Shown here piece by piece: positions 6,468-13,880 of a stretch of DNA of 21,293 nt. Source of the stretch: 2-01-FULL-49-17 sp035549275. GTDB lineage: Bacteria > Patescibacteriota > Minisyncoccia > 2-02-FULL-40-12 > GWA2-44-9. The notes beneath the pieces are model-generated. The model did no database searches, was not told where the DNA came from, and saw only the letters and a program-made list of their open reading frames with translations. Within the stretch, counting starts at the first letter, position 1, and each line of letters begins with the position of its first letter. Location: positions 1 through 21,293 of the forward strand of contig DASZRH010000002.1 in NCBI GenBank assembly GCA_035549275.1, given 5' to 3'. A program made the position numbers and the translations under genes.

Positions 6468-7505
6468 CTAAAGTTCAGCTAGTTTAGCCCGAGAATAGAT
6501 ACTCTGTTCGGTGGCCGCGATGATTTTGGCCATCATTTCAATACAATGAATGGGAAACTTACCTTTGGAGGTTTCAGCCGAGAGCATGACAGCCGAGGCA
6601 CCGTCCAAAACAGCGTTGGCGACATCAGAAACTTCGGCGCGCGTGGGTACCGAATCATGCCGCATGGATTCGAACATTTGGGTTGCAACAATGGCGGGCC
6701 TGCCCGCCGCCATGGCGGCGGCAACCAGTTCTTTTTGGCGAATGGGGAGTTCCCAGAGCGGCGTCTCGACGCCCAAATCACCGCGCGCAACCATGATTGC
6801 GTCGGATGCTTCGAGAATCCCGGCAATATTTTCCAACGCTTCCGGCCGTTCAATCTTGGCGATGATCTTAATCGGCCGATCGCCGATGAGACGTCGGATT
6901 TCAAGAATGTCGTCTTTGGTTCGGACAAACGACGCGGCGATGAAATCAACACCCAAACTCATGCAGAATTCAAGATCATTGCGGTCTTTGTCTTCCAGAA
7001 TGCTGGCTCGCAGGCGCAGGCCCGGCGCATTGACGCCTTTTTGCGAAGAGAGATGCCCGCCGGCGGAAATACGGACGGAGAATAACGGACCATTGACGGC
7101 AATGATCTCGCCGGATACTTTGCCGTCATCAATGAAGATGACGTTGCCGACGGCGGAGCCGGCGGCAAAGATCGGGGACGGAAATGGAATTTTTCCGTCT
7201 GTGTAGGCCGTCGCCGATGTGTCGAGAACGATCGTATCGCCCGCGGCCACGAAAATCCCCTCTTCAGGCAATGTGCCCAGGCGCATTTTGGGCCCCTGCA
7301 AATCGCCCATGATTTTCACGTCTTTATTTTTCTCCTTGGCGAGTGTGCGGATGGTGCGGAATCGTTCGCCGTGGGCAGCATGGACATCATGCGAGAAATT
7401 CAAACGCGCAACGCCGAGGCCGGCATCAATCATCTGACCTAAAACGTCCGGCGTCTCCGACGCCGGACCGATAGTCGCTACGATTTTAGTATCTCGCTGG
7501 GTCAT
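6468..7505 (-). CDS. pyk: Pyruvate kinase, short form lacking the C-terminal domain
   Basis: Transfers phosphate from phosphoenolpyruvate to ADP, the last step of glycolysis. 345 aa against about 470 for usual bacterial enzymes. The A domain is complete: KIVATIGPAS, ARLNFSH (Arg34, Asn36), GDLQGPKMR, KIERPEAL (Lys217, Glu219), MVARGDLGVE (Asp243), ATQMFES and MLSAETSKGKFP. The B domain occupies about 72-165. The protein stops just after the last A-domain helix, so the C-terminal domain that carries allosteric sites and part of the tetramer interface is absent. Start ATG overlaps the murD stop in ATGA. Expected to be active but not regulated in the usual way. No frameshift remnant is seen downstream, where the next promoter begins within 15 nt. 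Confidence 0.95.
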   Translation of the reverse strand: MTQRDTKIVATIGPASETPDVLGQMIDAGLGVARLNFSHDVHAAHGERFRTIRTLAKEKNKDVKIMGDLQGPKMRLGTLPEEGIFVAAGDTIVLDTSATAYTDGKIPFPSPIFAAGSAVGNVIFIDDGKVSGEIIAVNGPLFSVRISAGGHLSSQKGVNAPGLRLRASILEDKDRNDLEFCMSLGVDFIAASFVRTKDDILEIRRLIGDRPIKIIAKIERPEALENIAGILEASDAIMVARGDLGVETPLWELPIRQKELVAAAMAAGRPAIVATQMFESMRHDSVPTRAEVSDVANAVLDGASAVMLSAETSKGKFPIHCIEMMAKIIAATEQSIYSRAKLAEL

Positions 7506-8902
7506 TGTTTGTCTTTCAGGTCTCTGACGAGTGTGTTAAAGGCTTCTCCACGGTCATATTCGTTTTTGAATTTTTCGAAGCTTTTGGCTCCAGGAGAAAA
7601 TACTATCACAGATTTTGAATACGCGCCAGCTTTTTTGAGCGCGGCGCTGAAACATTCGGCCAGCGTTGAATACAGTGGCACAGGATCAGCCCACGATCCC
7701 AGCGTTGCGCGCATCTTGTCGGTCGCGCTGCCTTCCAGCATAATCAAATTCCCTGGTTTGATATATTCGCACACTGCCCGAGCCCACTCGGAATATTCAA
7801 GATCGCGATCCGTGCCACCAGCAATAAATATAGCATTCCTGCTTCCAAAGCGTTTTATCGCCTGGATTGCGCCTTCGGGCGATGTTGCCGTCGTATCGTT
7901 AATAATCATCAAGCGATCGGTTGCAAACACGGTTTCCTGCCGGAAAGGAATCTTCGGCAAAGAGTTCAGCCGCGTTTGGATATTCTCCCAAGAAACTCCG
8001 AGGCAATGCGCAGCCAGCGCAGCTGCACAAAGATTGGCCAGATTGTGCTCGCCCAGTGCCAGTGTAATATCATCAAGCGACAAGACTTTGCTGACGGAAC
8101 CGGCAGATTTGAAATAGACGGCATCGCGATCATGCCAAACCCCTTCCCGCCCGTCAGCTAGCGGCCGAAGAGAAAAATACCACACGCGCGATGCCGGCTT
8201 CAGGCCTGCAAAAAAGTCCGTCCACGAATTATCAACATTCAGCACGAGGTGCTGAATTGCAGTTTGAAAGCGAAAAATGTTCGCCTTTACTGCCGCGTAT
8301 TCTTCCATTGTCTTGTGGCGATTCAAATGATCGCGGGAGAGATTGGTAATGACGGCAACCTCAGGCTGAATGCGTATTCGATCCAGGAGCTCGAGATGAA
8401 ACGAGGGCAATTCGACAACGGCTGCGGCCAGCGACGATGCACGATCCAGAACATTTAAAAACGGGTGGGTGGAAGAGTTCCCGGCAATCGAAGATGCAAA
8501 TTGCGAACTTACGAAATATTCCGTCCAGGCAGTGGTAGTCGTTTTGCCGCGCGTGCCGGTCACGGCCACAATCGGCCTGGCAAACTCTTCAAAAAATATA
8601 GCTGCTTCATTGAGAACCATTTTGCCCTGGGTAAACGCATACTGGATATATTCGCTGGCAATCGGGACATCGGGATTAACAACGACAATATCGCAGGCAT
8701 CGACATCCTCAAACGAATGGCCGCCCAGCTTCCAGACAGCGGTGCCAGTAACCCGTGCAATCGAGTCGGCCAATTGATTGCGGGTTTTGAGGTCGGTAAC
8801 GGTTACACGTGCGCCCTGGCGCATCAGCCAATTGGCGGCGGCTACGCCGCCGCCAAGAATTCCCAAACCAAACAGCAATACTTTTTTACCTTTGAACGTC
8901 AT
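7502..8902 (-). CDS. murD: UDP-N-acetylmuramoyl-alanine:D-glutamate ligase
   Basis: Adds D-glutamate to UDP-MurNAc-L-Ala in peptidoglycan synthesis. 466 aa, typical length. The N-terminal Rossmann domain starts KKVLLFGLGILGGGVAAANWL. The central Mur ligase domain has the P-loop VTGTRGKTTTT (116-122), with Arg where Asn is more usual. VVELPSFHLELL and TNLSRDHLNRHKTMEEY follow, then the C-terminal domain with NDTTATSPEGAIQAI and FIAGGTDRDLEY. The start ATG overlaps the htpX stop (ATGA) and the stop overlaps the pyk start, so translation is coupled across three genes. Upstream in-frame codons back to 8977 lie inside htpX and do not fit the family N-terminus. It is the only cell-wall gene in the window. 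Confidence 0.96.
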   Translation of the reverse strand: MTFKGKKVLLFGLGILGGGVAAANWLMRQGARVTVTDLKTRNQLADSIARVTGTAVWKLGGHSFEDVDACDIVVVNPDVPIASEYIQYAFTQGKMVLNEAAIFFEEFARPIVAVTGTRGKTTTTAWTEYFVSSQFASSIAGNSSTHPFLNVLDRASSLAAAVVELPSFHLELLDRIRIQPEVAVITNLSRDHLNRHKTMEEYAAVKANIFRFQTAIQHLVLNVDNSWTDFFAGLKPASRVWYFSLRPLADGREGVWHDRDAVYFKSAGSVSKVLSLDDITLALGEHNLANLCAAALAAHCLGVSWENIQTRLNSLPKIPFRQETVFATDRLMIINDTTATSPEGAIQAIKRFGSRNAIFIAGGTDRDLEYSEWARAVCEYIKPGNLIMLEGSATDKMRATLGSWADPVPLYSTLAECFSAALKKAGAYSKSVIVFSPGAKSFEKFKNEYDRGEAFNTLVRDLKDKQ

Positions 8903-9804
8903 TGGATATCCATGCCGCGGAGAATGCGGATGCGGTCGCCGATCGGCGGATGAGTCATGAACAATCGGGCAAACCACGATTCTTTTTGCTTGCCCTTGAA
9001 CGGATTGGAAATGAACAAATGCGCCGTGGCATTGGAAGCCATATCCATCGGCTCTTCATCATGGGCAATTTTTTCCAAGGCGCTGGCAAGACCCTCCGGA
9101 TAGCGGGTCAGGAGCGCGCCGGATGCGTCCGCCAAGTATTCGCGTTTGCGGGAAATGGCCAGACGCACCAAGGTTGCGGCCAGCGGCGCCAAAACGGCCG
9201 CGACCAACGCAATCGCCAGCAGAACCGCGCCTCCGGCGCGTTCATCGTTGTCGCGGCGACGATTATTCCAAAAACTCATTCGCAAAAACCAGTCGGCGAG
9301 GATCGAGATCAAACCGGCCAAGACAACGGCAACTGAAGAAATCAAAATATCGTCGTTACCGATGTGTGAAAGTTCGTGGGCCAAAACTCCCTCCAGTTCG
9401 CTTCGGTTCAGCCGTGCCAATGCTCCCCGGGTTACCGCGATGGCCGCGTGTGTGGCGTTGCGGCCCGTAGCAAACGCGTTAATCTGATCGTCGGGAATTA
9501 TATATACGCGCGGCATCGGCAGTCCGGCCGTGATCGAGAGGTTCTCGACGATTCGATACAACTCTTCATGCCCTTCCCGTGAGACGGGCTGGGCGTGAGC
9601 TACGGCAAGCGCAATCGCATCCGAGCGCCAATATGCCGTGAAATTCATGATGATGCTCAAGGCCACCGCGGCGTACAAAATGCCGGGAGAGTTTTGAACG
9701 TAGCTGAAAATGAACCCGAGCGCGATAACCAAGAGAAAAAACATGGTCATCAGGAACCATGTTTTTCTGACATTGCTATCATGCTGCGTGTAGAGCGTAG
9801 TCAT
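8899..9804 (-). CDS. htpX: HtpX-type membrane zinc metalloprotease
   Basis: Degrades misfolded membrane proteins at the cytoplasmic face. 301 aa. Two N-terminal membrane helices (about 15-35 and 40-58) precede the gluzincin site HELSH (His143, Glu144, His147), with Glu222 in REYLADASGA as the likely third zinc ligand. Two more hydrophobic segments lie at about 153-172 and 191-213. The family end FMTHPPIGDRIRILRGM is present. It follows lemA by 17 nt, a pairing known from many bacteria, and overlaps murD by 4 nt. No Shine-Dalgarno is seen before the ATG. Confidence 0.96.
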   Translation of the reverse strand: MTTLYTQHDSNVRKTWFLMTMFFLLVIALGFIFSYVQNSPGILYAAVALSIIMNFTAYWRSDAIALAVAHAQPVSREGHEELYRIVENLSITAGLPMPRVYIIPDDQINAFATGRNATHAAIAVTRGALARLNRSELEGVLAHELSHIGNDDILISSVAVVLAGLISILADWFLRMSFWNNRRRDNDERAGGAVLLAIALVAAVLAPLAATLVRLAISRKREYLADASGALLTRYPEGLASALEKIAHDEEPMDMASNATAHLFISNPFKGKQKESWFARLFMTHPPIGDRIRILRGMDIQ

Positions 9805-9821
9805 GACGCAAAAATAATCCG

Positions 9822-10373
9822 TTAGAATTTAACTTGGACCGGTTCGCGCTGGGCGGTATCCATCTGGAAGAATTCTTCGCGCTTGAACGAGAACATGCCG
9901 CCAATGACATTGGTCGGAAATGTTTCCAGCTTGGTATTGTAATCCAGGACGTTGGTGTTGTAGAAACGGCGCGCGGCTTGGATTTTGTTTTCGGTATCGG
10001 TCAATTCATCTTGAAGCTTGGCGAAATTTTCGTTGGCTTTGAGGGTCGGATACGATTCGGAAAGTGCGAACAAGCTCTTGAGCGCGCCGGAGAGATTGTT
10101 CTCGGCTTCGCCTTTGGCTTGGCGCGTACCAGCGCCCATGGCGGCGGCACGCGCTTGAATCACGCGTTCCAGCACATCCTTTTCATGAGCGGCATAGCCC
10201 TTGACGGTTTCGACGAGATTTGGAATCAGGTCGTAGCGGCGCTTGAGCTGAACGTCAATATCCGACCAGGCCTCGCGAACGCGATTGCGGCCGCGTACCA
10301 GGCCGTTAAACGCCCCGATCACCCACAGAACGAGCACTGCAACGACAATGAGGATAATAGTAGTGGTAGTCAT
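9822..10373 (-). CDS. lemA: LemA family protein
   Basis: 183 aa. One N-terminal helix (IILIVVAVLVLWVIGAF) anchors a helical bundle. The family signatures are RVREAWSDIDVQLKRRYDLIPNLVETVKGYA, AENNLSGALKSLFALSESYP, LQDELTDTENKIQAARRFYN and FPTNVIGGMF. Molecular function is not established; it is commonly found next to HtpX-type proteases and may be a partner or adaptor. It heads the lemA-htpX-murD-pyk run. The ATG lies 6 nt after a TATAGT -10, predicting a leaderless mRNA, and there is no Shine-Dalgarno. Confidence 0.96.
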   Translation of the reverse strand: MTTTTIILIVVAVLVLWVIGAFNGLVRGRNRVREAWSDIDVQLKRRYDLIPNLVETVKGYAAHEKDVLERVIQARAAAMGAGTRQAKGEAENNLSGALKSLFALSESYPTLKANENFAKLQDELTDTENKIQAARRFYNTNVLDYNTKLETFPTNVIGGMFSFKREEFFQMDTAQREPVQVKF

Positions 10374-10379
10374 ATCTAG

Positions 10380-10407
10380 ACTATACCACTTGAGACGGAT
10401 TTTTCAA
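10380..10407 (-). promoter_or_regulatory. lemA promoter, leaderless arrangement
   Basis: On the minus strand: TTGAAA (10402-10407), a 16-nt spacer, TATAGT (10380-10385) preceded by an extended -10 TGG. Six nt then lead to the ATG at 10373, so the expected start nucleotide coincides with the A of ATG. Confidence 0.75.
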
Positions 10408-10422
10408 GGCATACTGACAATC

Positions 10423-10450
10423 AAAAACGGCGACCGTTAGGTCGCCGTTT
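10423..10450 (-). terminator. Intrinsic terminator with the stop codon in its loop
   Basis: 11-bp perfect stem (10425-10435 with 10440-10450). The 4-nt loop contains the TAA stop (10437-10439) of the upstream gene. On the minus strand the stem runs into TTTTTGATT. It isolates that gene from lemA. Confidence 0.85.
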
Positions 10451-10748
10451 GGCCGAGCATGCTTTCGAGCATGGTCAGATCGGGTAAATCCGGCCCCGAA
10501 AATGAGTGGCTCTCAAGATTCCGAGGATCTTCGAAAGGATCGAGCCGGGTCATCCCCCACTGCCGCGGCACGCGGCGGAGGTCAAGTATGACAATGCGAT
10601 GATTCCGCGCGAGGATAATTCGATATCCGTCCCGAAACGAGAAGTTGTCGTAACTGATGCTTACCCCCGGGATTTTTTCCTGGATGGCAGCGCCGAAATT
10701 GAGAACCGTGGCCGTGAAGCCGTAGCGCTCTTCCGTTCGAAATTCCAT
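10437..10748 (-). CDS. Hypothetical soluble protein, 103 aa
   Basis: No family recognised. The protein has no membrane helix or signal peptide. The first 60 residues alternate in a beta-like way (GVSISYDNFSFRDGYRIILARNHRIVILDLRR), and the tail is acidic and Pro-rich. The ATG lies 27 nt after the previous gene's stop. A promoter spans that junction. No Shine-Dalgarno is present and the predicted leader is only about 8 nt. The stop codon is inside its own terminator loop. Coding is supported by the flanking promoter and terminator more than by homology. Confidence 0.65.
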   Translation of the reverse strand: MEFRTEERYGFTATVLNFGAAIQEKIPGVSISYDNFSFRDGYRIILARNHRIVILDLRRVPRQWGMTRLDPFEDPRNLESHSFSGPDLPDLTMLESMLGQTAT

Positions 10749-10762
10749 AAAGAACCAAGAAA

Positions 10763-10791
10763 AGTATATCGCCGTTAGGAAAAATCGACAA
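10763..10791 (-). promoter_or_regulatory. Promoter spanning the end of the upstream gene
   Basis: On the minus strand: TTGTCG (10786-10791), a 17-nt spacer and TATACT (10763-10768), followed by 14 nt and the ATG at 10748. The -35 lies within the last codons of the 176-aa gene. Confidence 0.5.
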
Positions 10792-11305
10792 TCCCTTGGA
10801 TAAACGTGAGATCACGGAGTCGCTTGCGCAACTCGGGAAAGAACCGAGCCAGATCAAGGGGTGGCAAAAGAATGCCGTTTTGAACTTTCCAGATTTCTTT
10901 GTCTTTTTCGCCGTCCCGGCACAACCCTAGATACAATTTGGCATCAGGAAAATAGAACTGAACGCCTGATGACCCGAATGAAATCTGCGGATCAAGTGCC
11001 AGCAGCTTCAGGGTATCCGCCGCCATCTCTCGATACCGATGATGTTGCTTGGTTACGATTCCTTCCAGGTACCGTTTCAGCTCGAATCGAAAGAGTTCCA
11101 ATTCGTAGCGTGATCGTTCCGTGATGTATGTCTCCATGTCACGTTCACTTTGAGAACGCTTAGACAACTCAATCGCATCCAACTTCAGGACTTTCGGGAC
11201 GCGATACCGATAGTAAAGAAGCATTCCGAACTTCAAGACAGCGCGGCCGCCGAACCACAGGACAATACCGCCCGCAGTCCAGAGCAGCAGAATGTTAAGG
11301 AGCAT
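10775..11305 (-). CDS. Hypothetical membrane-anchored protein, 176 aa
   Basis: No family recognised. A hydrophobic N-terminus (about 2-31, LLNILLLWTAGGIVLWFGGRAVLKFGMLLYY) suggests a single anchor. A charged, probably helical stretch follows (about 45-95, SKRSQSERDMETYITERSRYELELFRFELKRYLEG). The globular C-part carries aromatic beta-like segments (ISFGSSGVQFYFPDAKLYLGLC). The ATG is preceded by CCCC, not a Shine-Dalgarno, and lies 6 nt after a -10 box. It follows groEL by 49 nt with no visible terminator between, so read-through from groESL is possible. Confidence 0.75.
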   Translation of the reverse strand: MLLNILLLWTAGGIVLWFGGRAVLKFGMLLYYRYRVPKVLKLDAIELSKRSQSERDMETYITERSRYELELFRFELKRYLEGIVTKQHHRYREMAADTLKLLALDPQISFGSSGVQFYFPDAKLYLGLCRDGEKDKEIWKVQNGILLPPLDLARFFPELRKRLRDLTFIQGIVDFS

Positions 11306-11311
11306 GGGGAT

Positions 11312-11340
11312 ATTAAACCCCAGAATAAATTATAAGTCAA
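11312..11340 (-). promoter_or_regulatory. Promoter of the 176-aa gene, leaderless arrangement
   Basis: On the minus strand: TTGACT (11335-11340), a 17-nt spacer, TTTAAT (11312-11317), then 6 nt and the ATG at 11305. The -10 is embedded in a GGGG-8 nt-CCCC inverted repeat (11306-11321), which could be a small operator. Confidence 0.6.
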
Positions 11341-11354
11341 TTAAACTGCCAGAT

Positions 11355-12998
11355 TTAGTAGTCCATACCGCCCATGGGAGGCATACCGCCGCCGGCGGCC
11401 GGAGCTTTGTCTTCGGGCGAATCGGTTACGACGGCTTCGGTCGTAAGAATCATCGAAGCTACGGAAACGGCATTCGTCAGGGACGTTTTGACGACTTTCA
11501 GCGGATCAATGATGCCGGCCTTGATCATATCGACATATTCGCCCGTTGCAGCATTCAAGCCCACGCCCGCTGTTTCGCCGAACACGCGCGAGACGACTTC
11601 ATTGGAATCCTTGCCGGCATTCTCGGCAATTGAGCGGAGCGGCTTTTCAAGCACCGACTTGATAAGCATGACGCCGCGTGATTCGTCACCGACTTCGCTG
11701 ACGCCTTTGATGGCTTTTATGTTCAATTCTTTGGACGCCTCAAACAGAGCCAAGCCGCCGCCGGGCAAAATACCCTCTTCGAGCGCGGCGCGCGTGGCAT
11801 TCACGGCATCCTCGACTCGGAATTTCTTTTCTTTCAATTCGGTTTCGGTCGTCGCACCGACTTTAATGACAGCTACGCCGCCCGACAGTTTGGCAATGCG
11901 CTCCTGGAGCTTCTCGCGGTCAAATTCCGATTTGCTTTCGGCAAGCTGAGTTTTGAGCTGGCTGACGCGCTTTTCAATCGCCTGTTTTTTGCCAGCACCG
12001 CCGACAATCGTTGTTTTTTCTTTGCCGGCTACCACGCGGCGAGCGCGGCCCAAATGTTCAATCTCCACCGAATCCATTTTCATACCCTTTTCTTCGGTAA
12101 TAACCGTGGCGCCGGTGATGATCGCAATGTCTTCCAACATTTCCTTCTTGCGATCGCCGAAGCCCGGGGCTTTGACGGCCAGAGAGTTAAAGATGCCACG
12201 GAGTTTGTTCAGCACCAGCGTCGGCAAGGCGTCGCCGTCGACGTCTTCCGCGATAATGACTAATCCCCGCTTGCCACCTTTGGCGATTTTTTCAAGCAAC
12301 GGCACGATATCCTGAATGGAAGAAATTTTCTTGTCGGTAACGAGAATATATGGATCATCGTAGACGGCTTCCATCCGTTCGGTATTGGTTACCATATAAT
12401 GGGAGACCCAGCCGCGGTCGAATTGCATGCCCTCAACCAATTCAGTCGACATATCGGACGACTGCGATTCTTCGACGGTTACGACGCCTTCTTTGCCGAC
12501 TTCATTAAAGACTTCAGCAATCAACGCGCCGATTTCAGGGTCGTTAGCCGAAATGGATGCAACTTCTTTCAAATTCGTCTTAGTTACGGCCTGCTTTCGC
12601 TTTTCGAGAAAGGCAATGACCCAATCCGCGGCCTTATCCATACCGCGCTTTAAAACCAGCGGATTGGCACCGGAAGCGACGGCTGAAAATCCTTCAGCTA
12701 CGATTGCCTGGGCCAATACGGTTGCCGTGGTAGTACCATCTCCGGCAATATCATTGGTCTTGGACGCAACTTCCTTGATCAACTCCGCACCGATATTTTC
12801 AAATTTATTCTTTAATTCGATTTCCTTCGCTACGGTTACGCCATCTTTCGTGATAACCGGCGAACCGAACCCGCGGTCGAGCAAAACATTGCGGCCTTTG
12901 GGACCAAGCGTGACTTTCACTGCATTCGCGATCTTATCAACGCCGCGCTTTAATGCTTCGCGCGCTTCTTCTTTGTATGAAATTTGTTTTGCGCTCAT
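11355..12998 (-). CDS. groEL: Chaperonin GroEL (Hsp60)
   Basis: ATP-driven folding chamber, a double heptamer with GroES as lid. 547 aa, standard length. The N-terminus SAKQISYKEEAREALKRGVDKIANAVKVTLGPKGRNVLL, the ATP site DGTTTAT (from Asp87), the equatorial ALEEGILPGGG and the C-terminal GGGMPPMGGM tail are all present. ATG at 12998 gives the canonical start. Nine in-frame codons further upstream lie inside groES and are not used. It starts 1 nt after the groES stop, so it is coupled to groES and shares its CIRCE promoter. No terminator follows the stop. Confidence 0.98.
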   Translation of the reverse strand: MSAKQISYKEEAREALKRGVDKIANAVKVTLGPKGRNVLLDRGFGSPVITKDGVTVAKEIELKNKFENIGAELIKEVASKTNDIAGDGTTTATVLAQAIVAEGFSAVASGANPLVLKRGMDKAADWVIAFLEKRKQAVTKTNLKEVASISANDPEIGALIAEVFNEVGKEGVVTVEESQSSDMSTELVEGMQFDRGWVSHYMVTNTERMEAVYDDPYILVTDKKISSIQDIVPLLEKIAKGGKRGLVIIAEDVDGDALPTLVLNKLRGIFNSLAVKAPGFGDRKKEMLEDIAIITGATVITEEKGMKMDSVEIEHLGRARRVVAGKEKTTIVGGAGKKQAIEKRVSQLKTQLAESKSEFDREKLQERIAKLSGGVAVIKVGATTETELKEKKFRVEDAVNATRAALEEGILPGGGLALFEASKELNIKAIKGVSEVGDESRGVMLIKSVLEKPLRSIAENAGKDSNEVVSRVFGETAGVGLNAATGEYVDMIKAGIIDPLKVVKTSLTNAVSVASMILTTEAVVTDSPEDKAPAAGGGMPPMGGMDY

Positions 12999-12999
12999 G

Positions 13000-13284
13000 T
13001 TAGTCGATAATCGCAAGGATATCATCCTGGCGAACGATTAAGTATTCTTTTTCCGAAATTTTAACCTTGTGGGGGCTGAACTTGCTGAAGACGACCGTGT
13101 CGCCTTTTTTAATCTCGATCGGCAGACGTTTGCCGTTGTCATCGATTTTTCCGGGCCCGACGGCCACAACGGTGCCAATCTCTGATTTTTCTTCTTTGAC
13201 GGTTTCCGGAAGGAGAATGGCGCTCTTTTTTTTGTCTTCCTTCACCGCCTCCAGCACGACATGATTGGAAAGTGGTTTGATCAT
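13000..13284 (-). CDS. groES: Co-chaperonin GroES (Hsp10)
   Basis: 94 aa, the heptameric lid of the GroEL cage. It begins IKPLSNHVVLEAV. The mobile loop reads KSAILLPETVKEEKSEIG, with AILLP in place of the common GGIILP hydrophobic contact. The family end KISEKEYLIVRQDDILAII is present. The predicted leader is about 24 nt without a Shine-Dalgarno. First gene of the groES-groEL operon, controlled by a CIRCE operator at 13306-13332. Confidence 0.97.
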   Translation of the reverse strand: MIKPLSNHVVLEAVKEDKKKSAILLPETVKEEKSEIGTVVAVGPGKIDDNGKRLPIEIKKGDTVVFSKFSPHKVKISEKEYLIVRQDDILAIID

Positions 13285-13305
13285 GGTGGTGTTAATGAGT
13301 TACTT

Positions 13306-13342
13306 TTAGCAGTCATTATACTCGAGTGCTAAATCATGTCAA
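13306..13342 (-). promoter_or_regulatory. groESL promoter with CIRCE (HrcA) operator
   Basis: The minus strand reads TTAGCACTC-N9-GACTGCTAA (13306-13332), one mismatch from the CIRCE consensus TTAGCACTC-N9-GAGTGCTAA. The spacer contains a perfect -10 TATAAT (13315-13320), with perfect -35 TTGACA (13337-13342) 16 nt upstream. HrcA bound here would block RNA polymerase directly. An HrcA gene is not in the window. Confidence 0.93.
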
Positions 13343-13350
13343 TAGACAAA

Positions 13351-13378
13351 AATGGAAAGACCCCGATTTACGGGGTCT
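13351..13378 (-). terminator. Terminator with the stop codon in its loop
   Basis: 8-bp perfect stem AGACCCCG/CGGGGTCT (13358-13365 with 13371-13378). The 5-nt loop holds the TAA stop (13368-13370) of the upstream gene. The tail TTCCATTTTTG is only moderately T-rich. It lies 16 nt before the groESL -35. Confidence 0.7.
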
Positions 13379-13847
13379 GGGTAATTTGAAATCTTCGTTT
13401 CATAATTTCCTCTTCTGTTCGCATTGCAATCTCAAGCAACTTTTTAATATGCTCTGCAATCTCCGAAGTATTCAATGATTTCTCAATTCGTTGCATCAAA
13501 TCTTCAAGGTCGATGGAGTTTGTAAACGAGCGAGGATAATCCGTCTCCGCTCCATGGATTGGATAAAAACCGAAATGGGCATAATTCTCCCACGGATAAT
13601 CTTTCTCCAACGGATGGACGATAGAGCATCCGGCAAAAAAGCTTCCGGATCCTTCGAGACCCGGATACTCGAAGTGGGAATACTCTTTGAGGATGAAGTT
13701 TGTCAGAAGATTATGAAGCTGCAACTGATTTAACTCGAGAGTCTGATATACCCACCCTCTTTCTTTACAAAGGTCTAAGATTGTTTTTTGGATAAGTAGT
13801 GCCGCCTTGTGATTTCTATATCTCCAAGGATCGCTCAACAATGTCAT
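13368..13847 (-). CDS. Hypothetical protein, about 159 aa, AT-rich
   Basis: No family recognised. The protein is soluble, rich in Leu, Glu and aromatics, and probably mostly helical at both ends (HKAALLIQKTILDLCKERGW; DLEDLMQRIEKSLNTSEIAEHIKKLLEIAMRTEEEIMKRR). The middle is aromatic and Gly-rich (FEYPGLEGSGSFFAGCSIVHP, YPWENYAHFGFYPIHGAETDYPRS). The ATG at 13847 is chosen over a TTG at 13859; neither has a Shine-Dalgarno. It follows the nucleotidyltransferase gene by 33 nt with no terminator or good promoter between, suggesting cotranscription. One spot-counted line is 35% GC, well below its neighbours, which may mean recent acquisition. Confidence 0.7.
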   Translation of the reverse strand: MTLLSDPWRYRNHKAALLIQKTILDLCKERGWVYQTLELNQLQLHNLLTNFILKEYSHFEYPGLEGSGSFFAGCSIVHPLEKDYPWENYAHFGFYPIHGAETDYPRSFTNSIDLEDLMQRIEKSLNTSEIAEHIKKLLEIAMRTEEEIMKRRFQITQTP

Positions 13848-13880
13848 AAGAACTGACAAAGACTAACACCAAAGGGCCGT

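Noticed and set aside
6546..7206. Open plus-strand frames of 179 and 218 codons over pyk
   Set aside because: Antisense shadows of a complete, motif-rich enzyme gene; no promoter or ribosome site.
7502..8902. Alternative genetic code with TGA as glycine or tryptophan
   Set aside because: TGA ends htpX and murD exactly at ATGA overlaps with the next genes, so it is a true stop.
12427..13041. 204-codon plus-strand frame opposite groEL/groES
   Set aside because: Ser/Thr/Ala-rich complement of groEL with no signals of its own.
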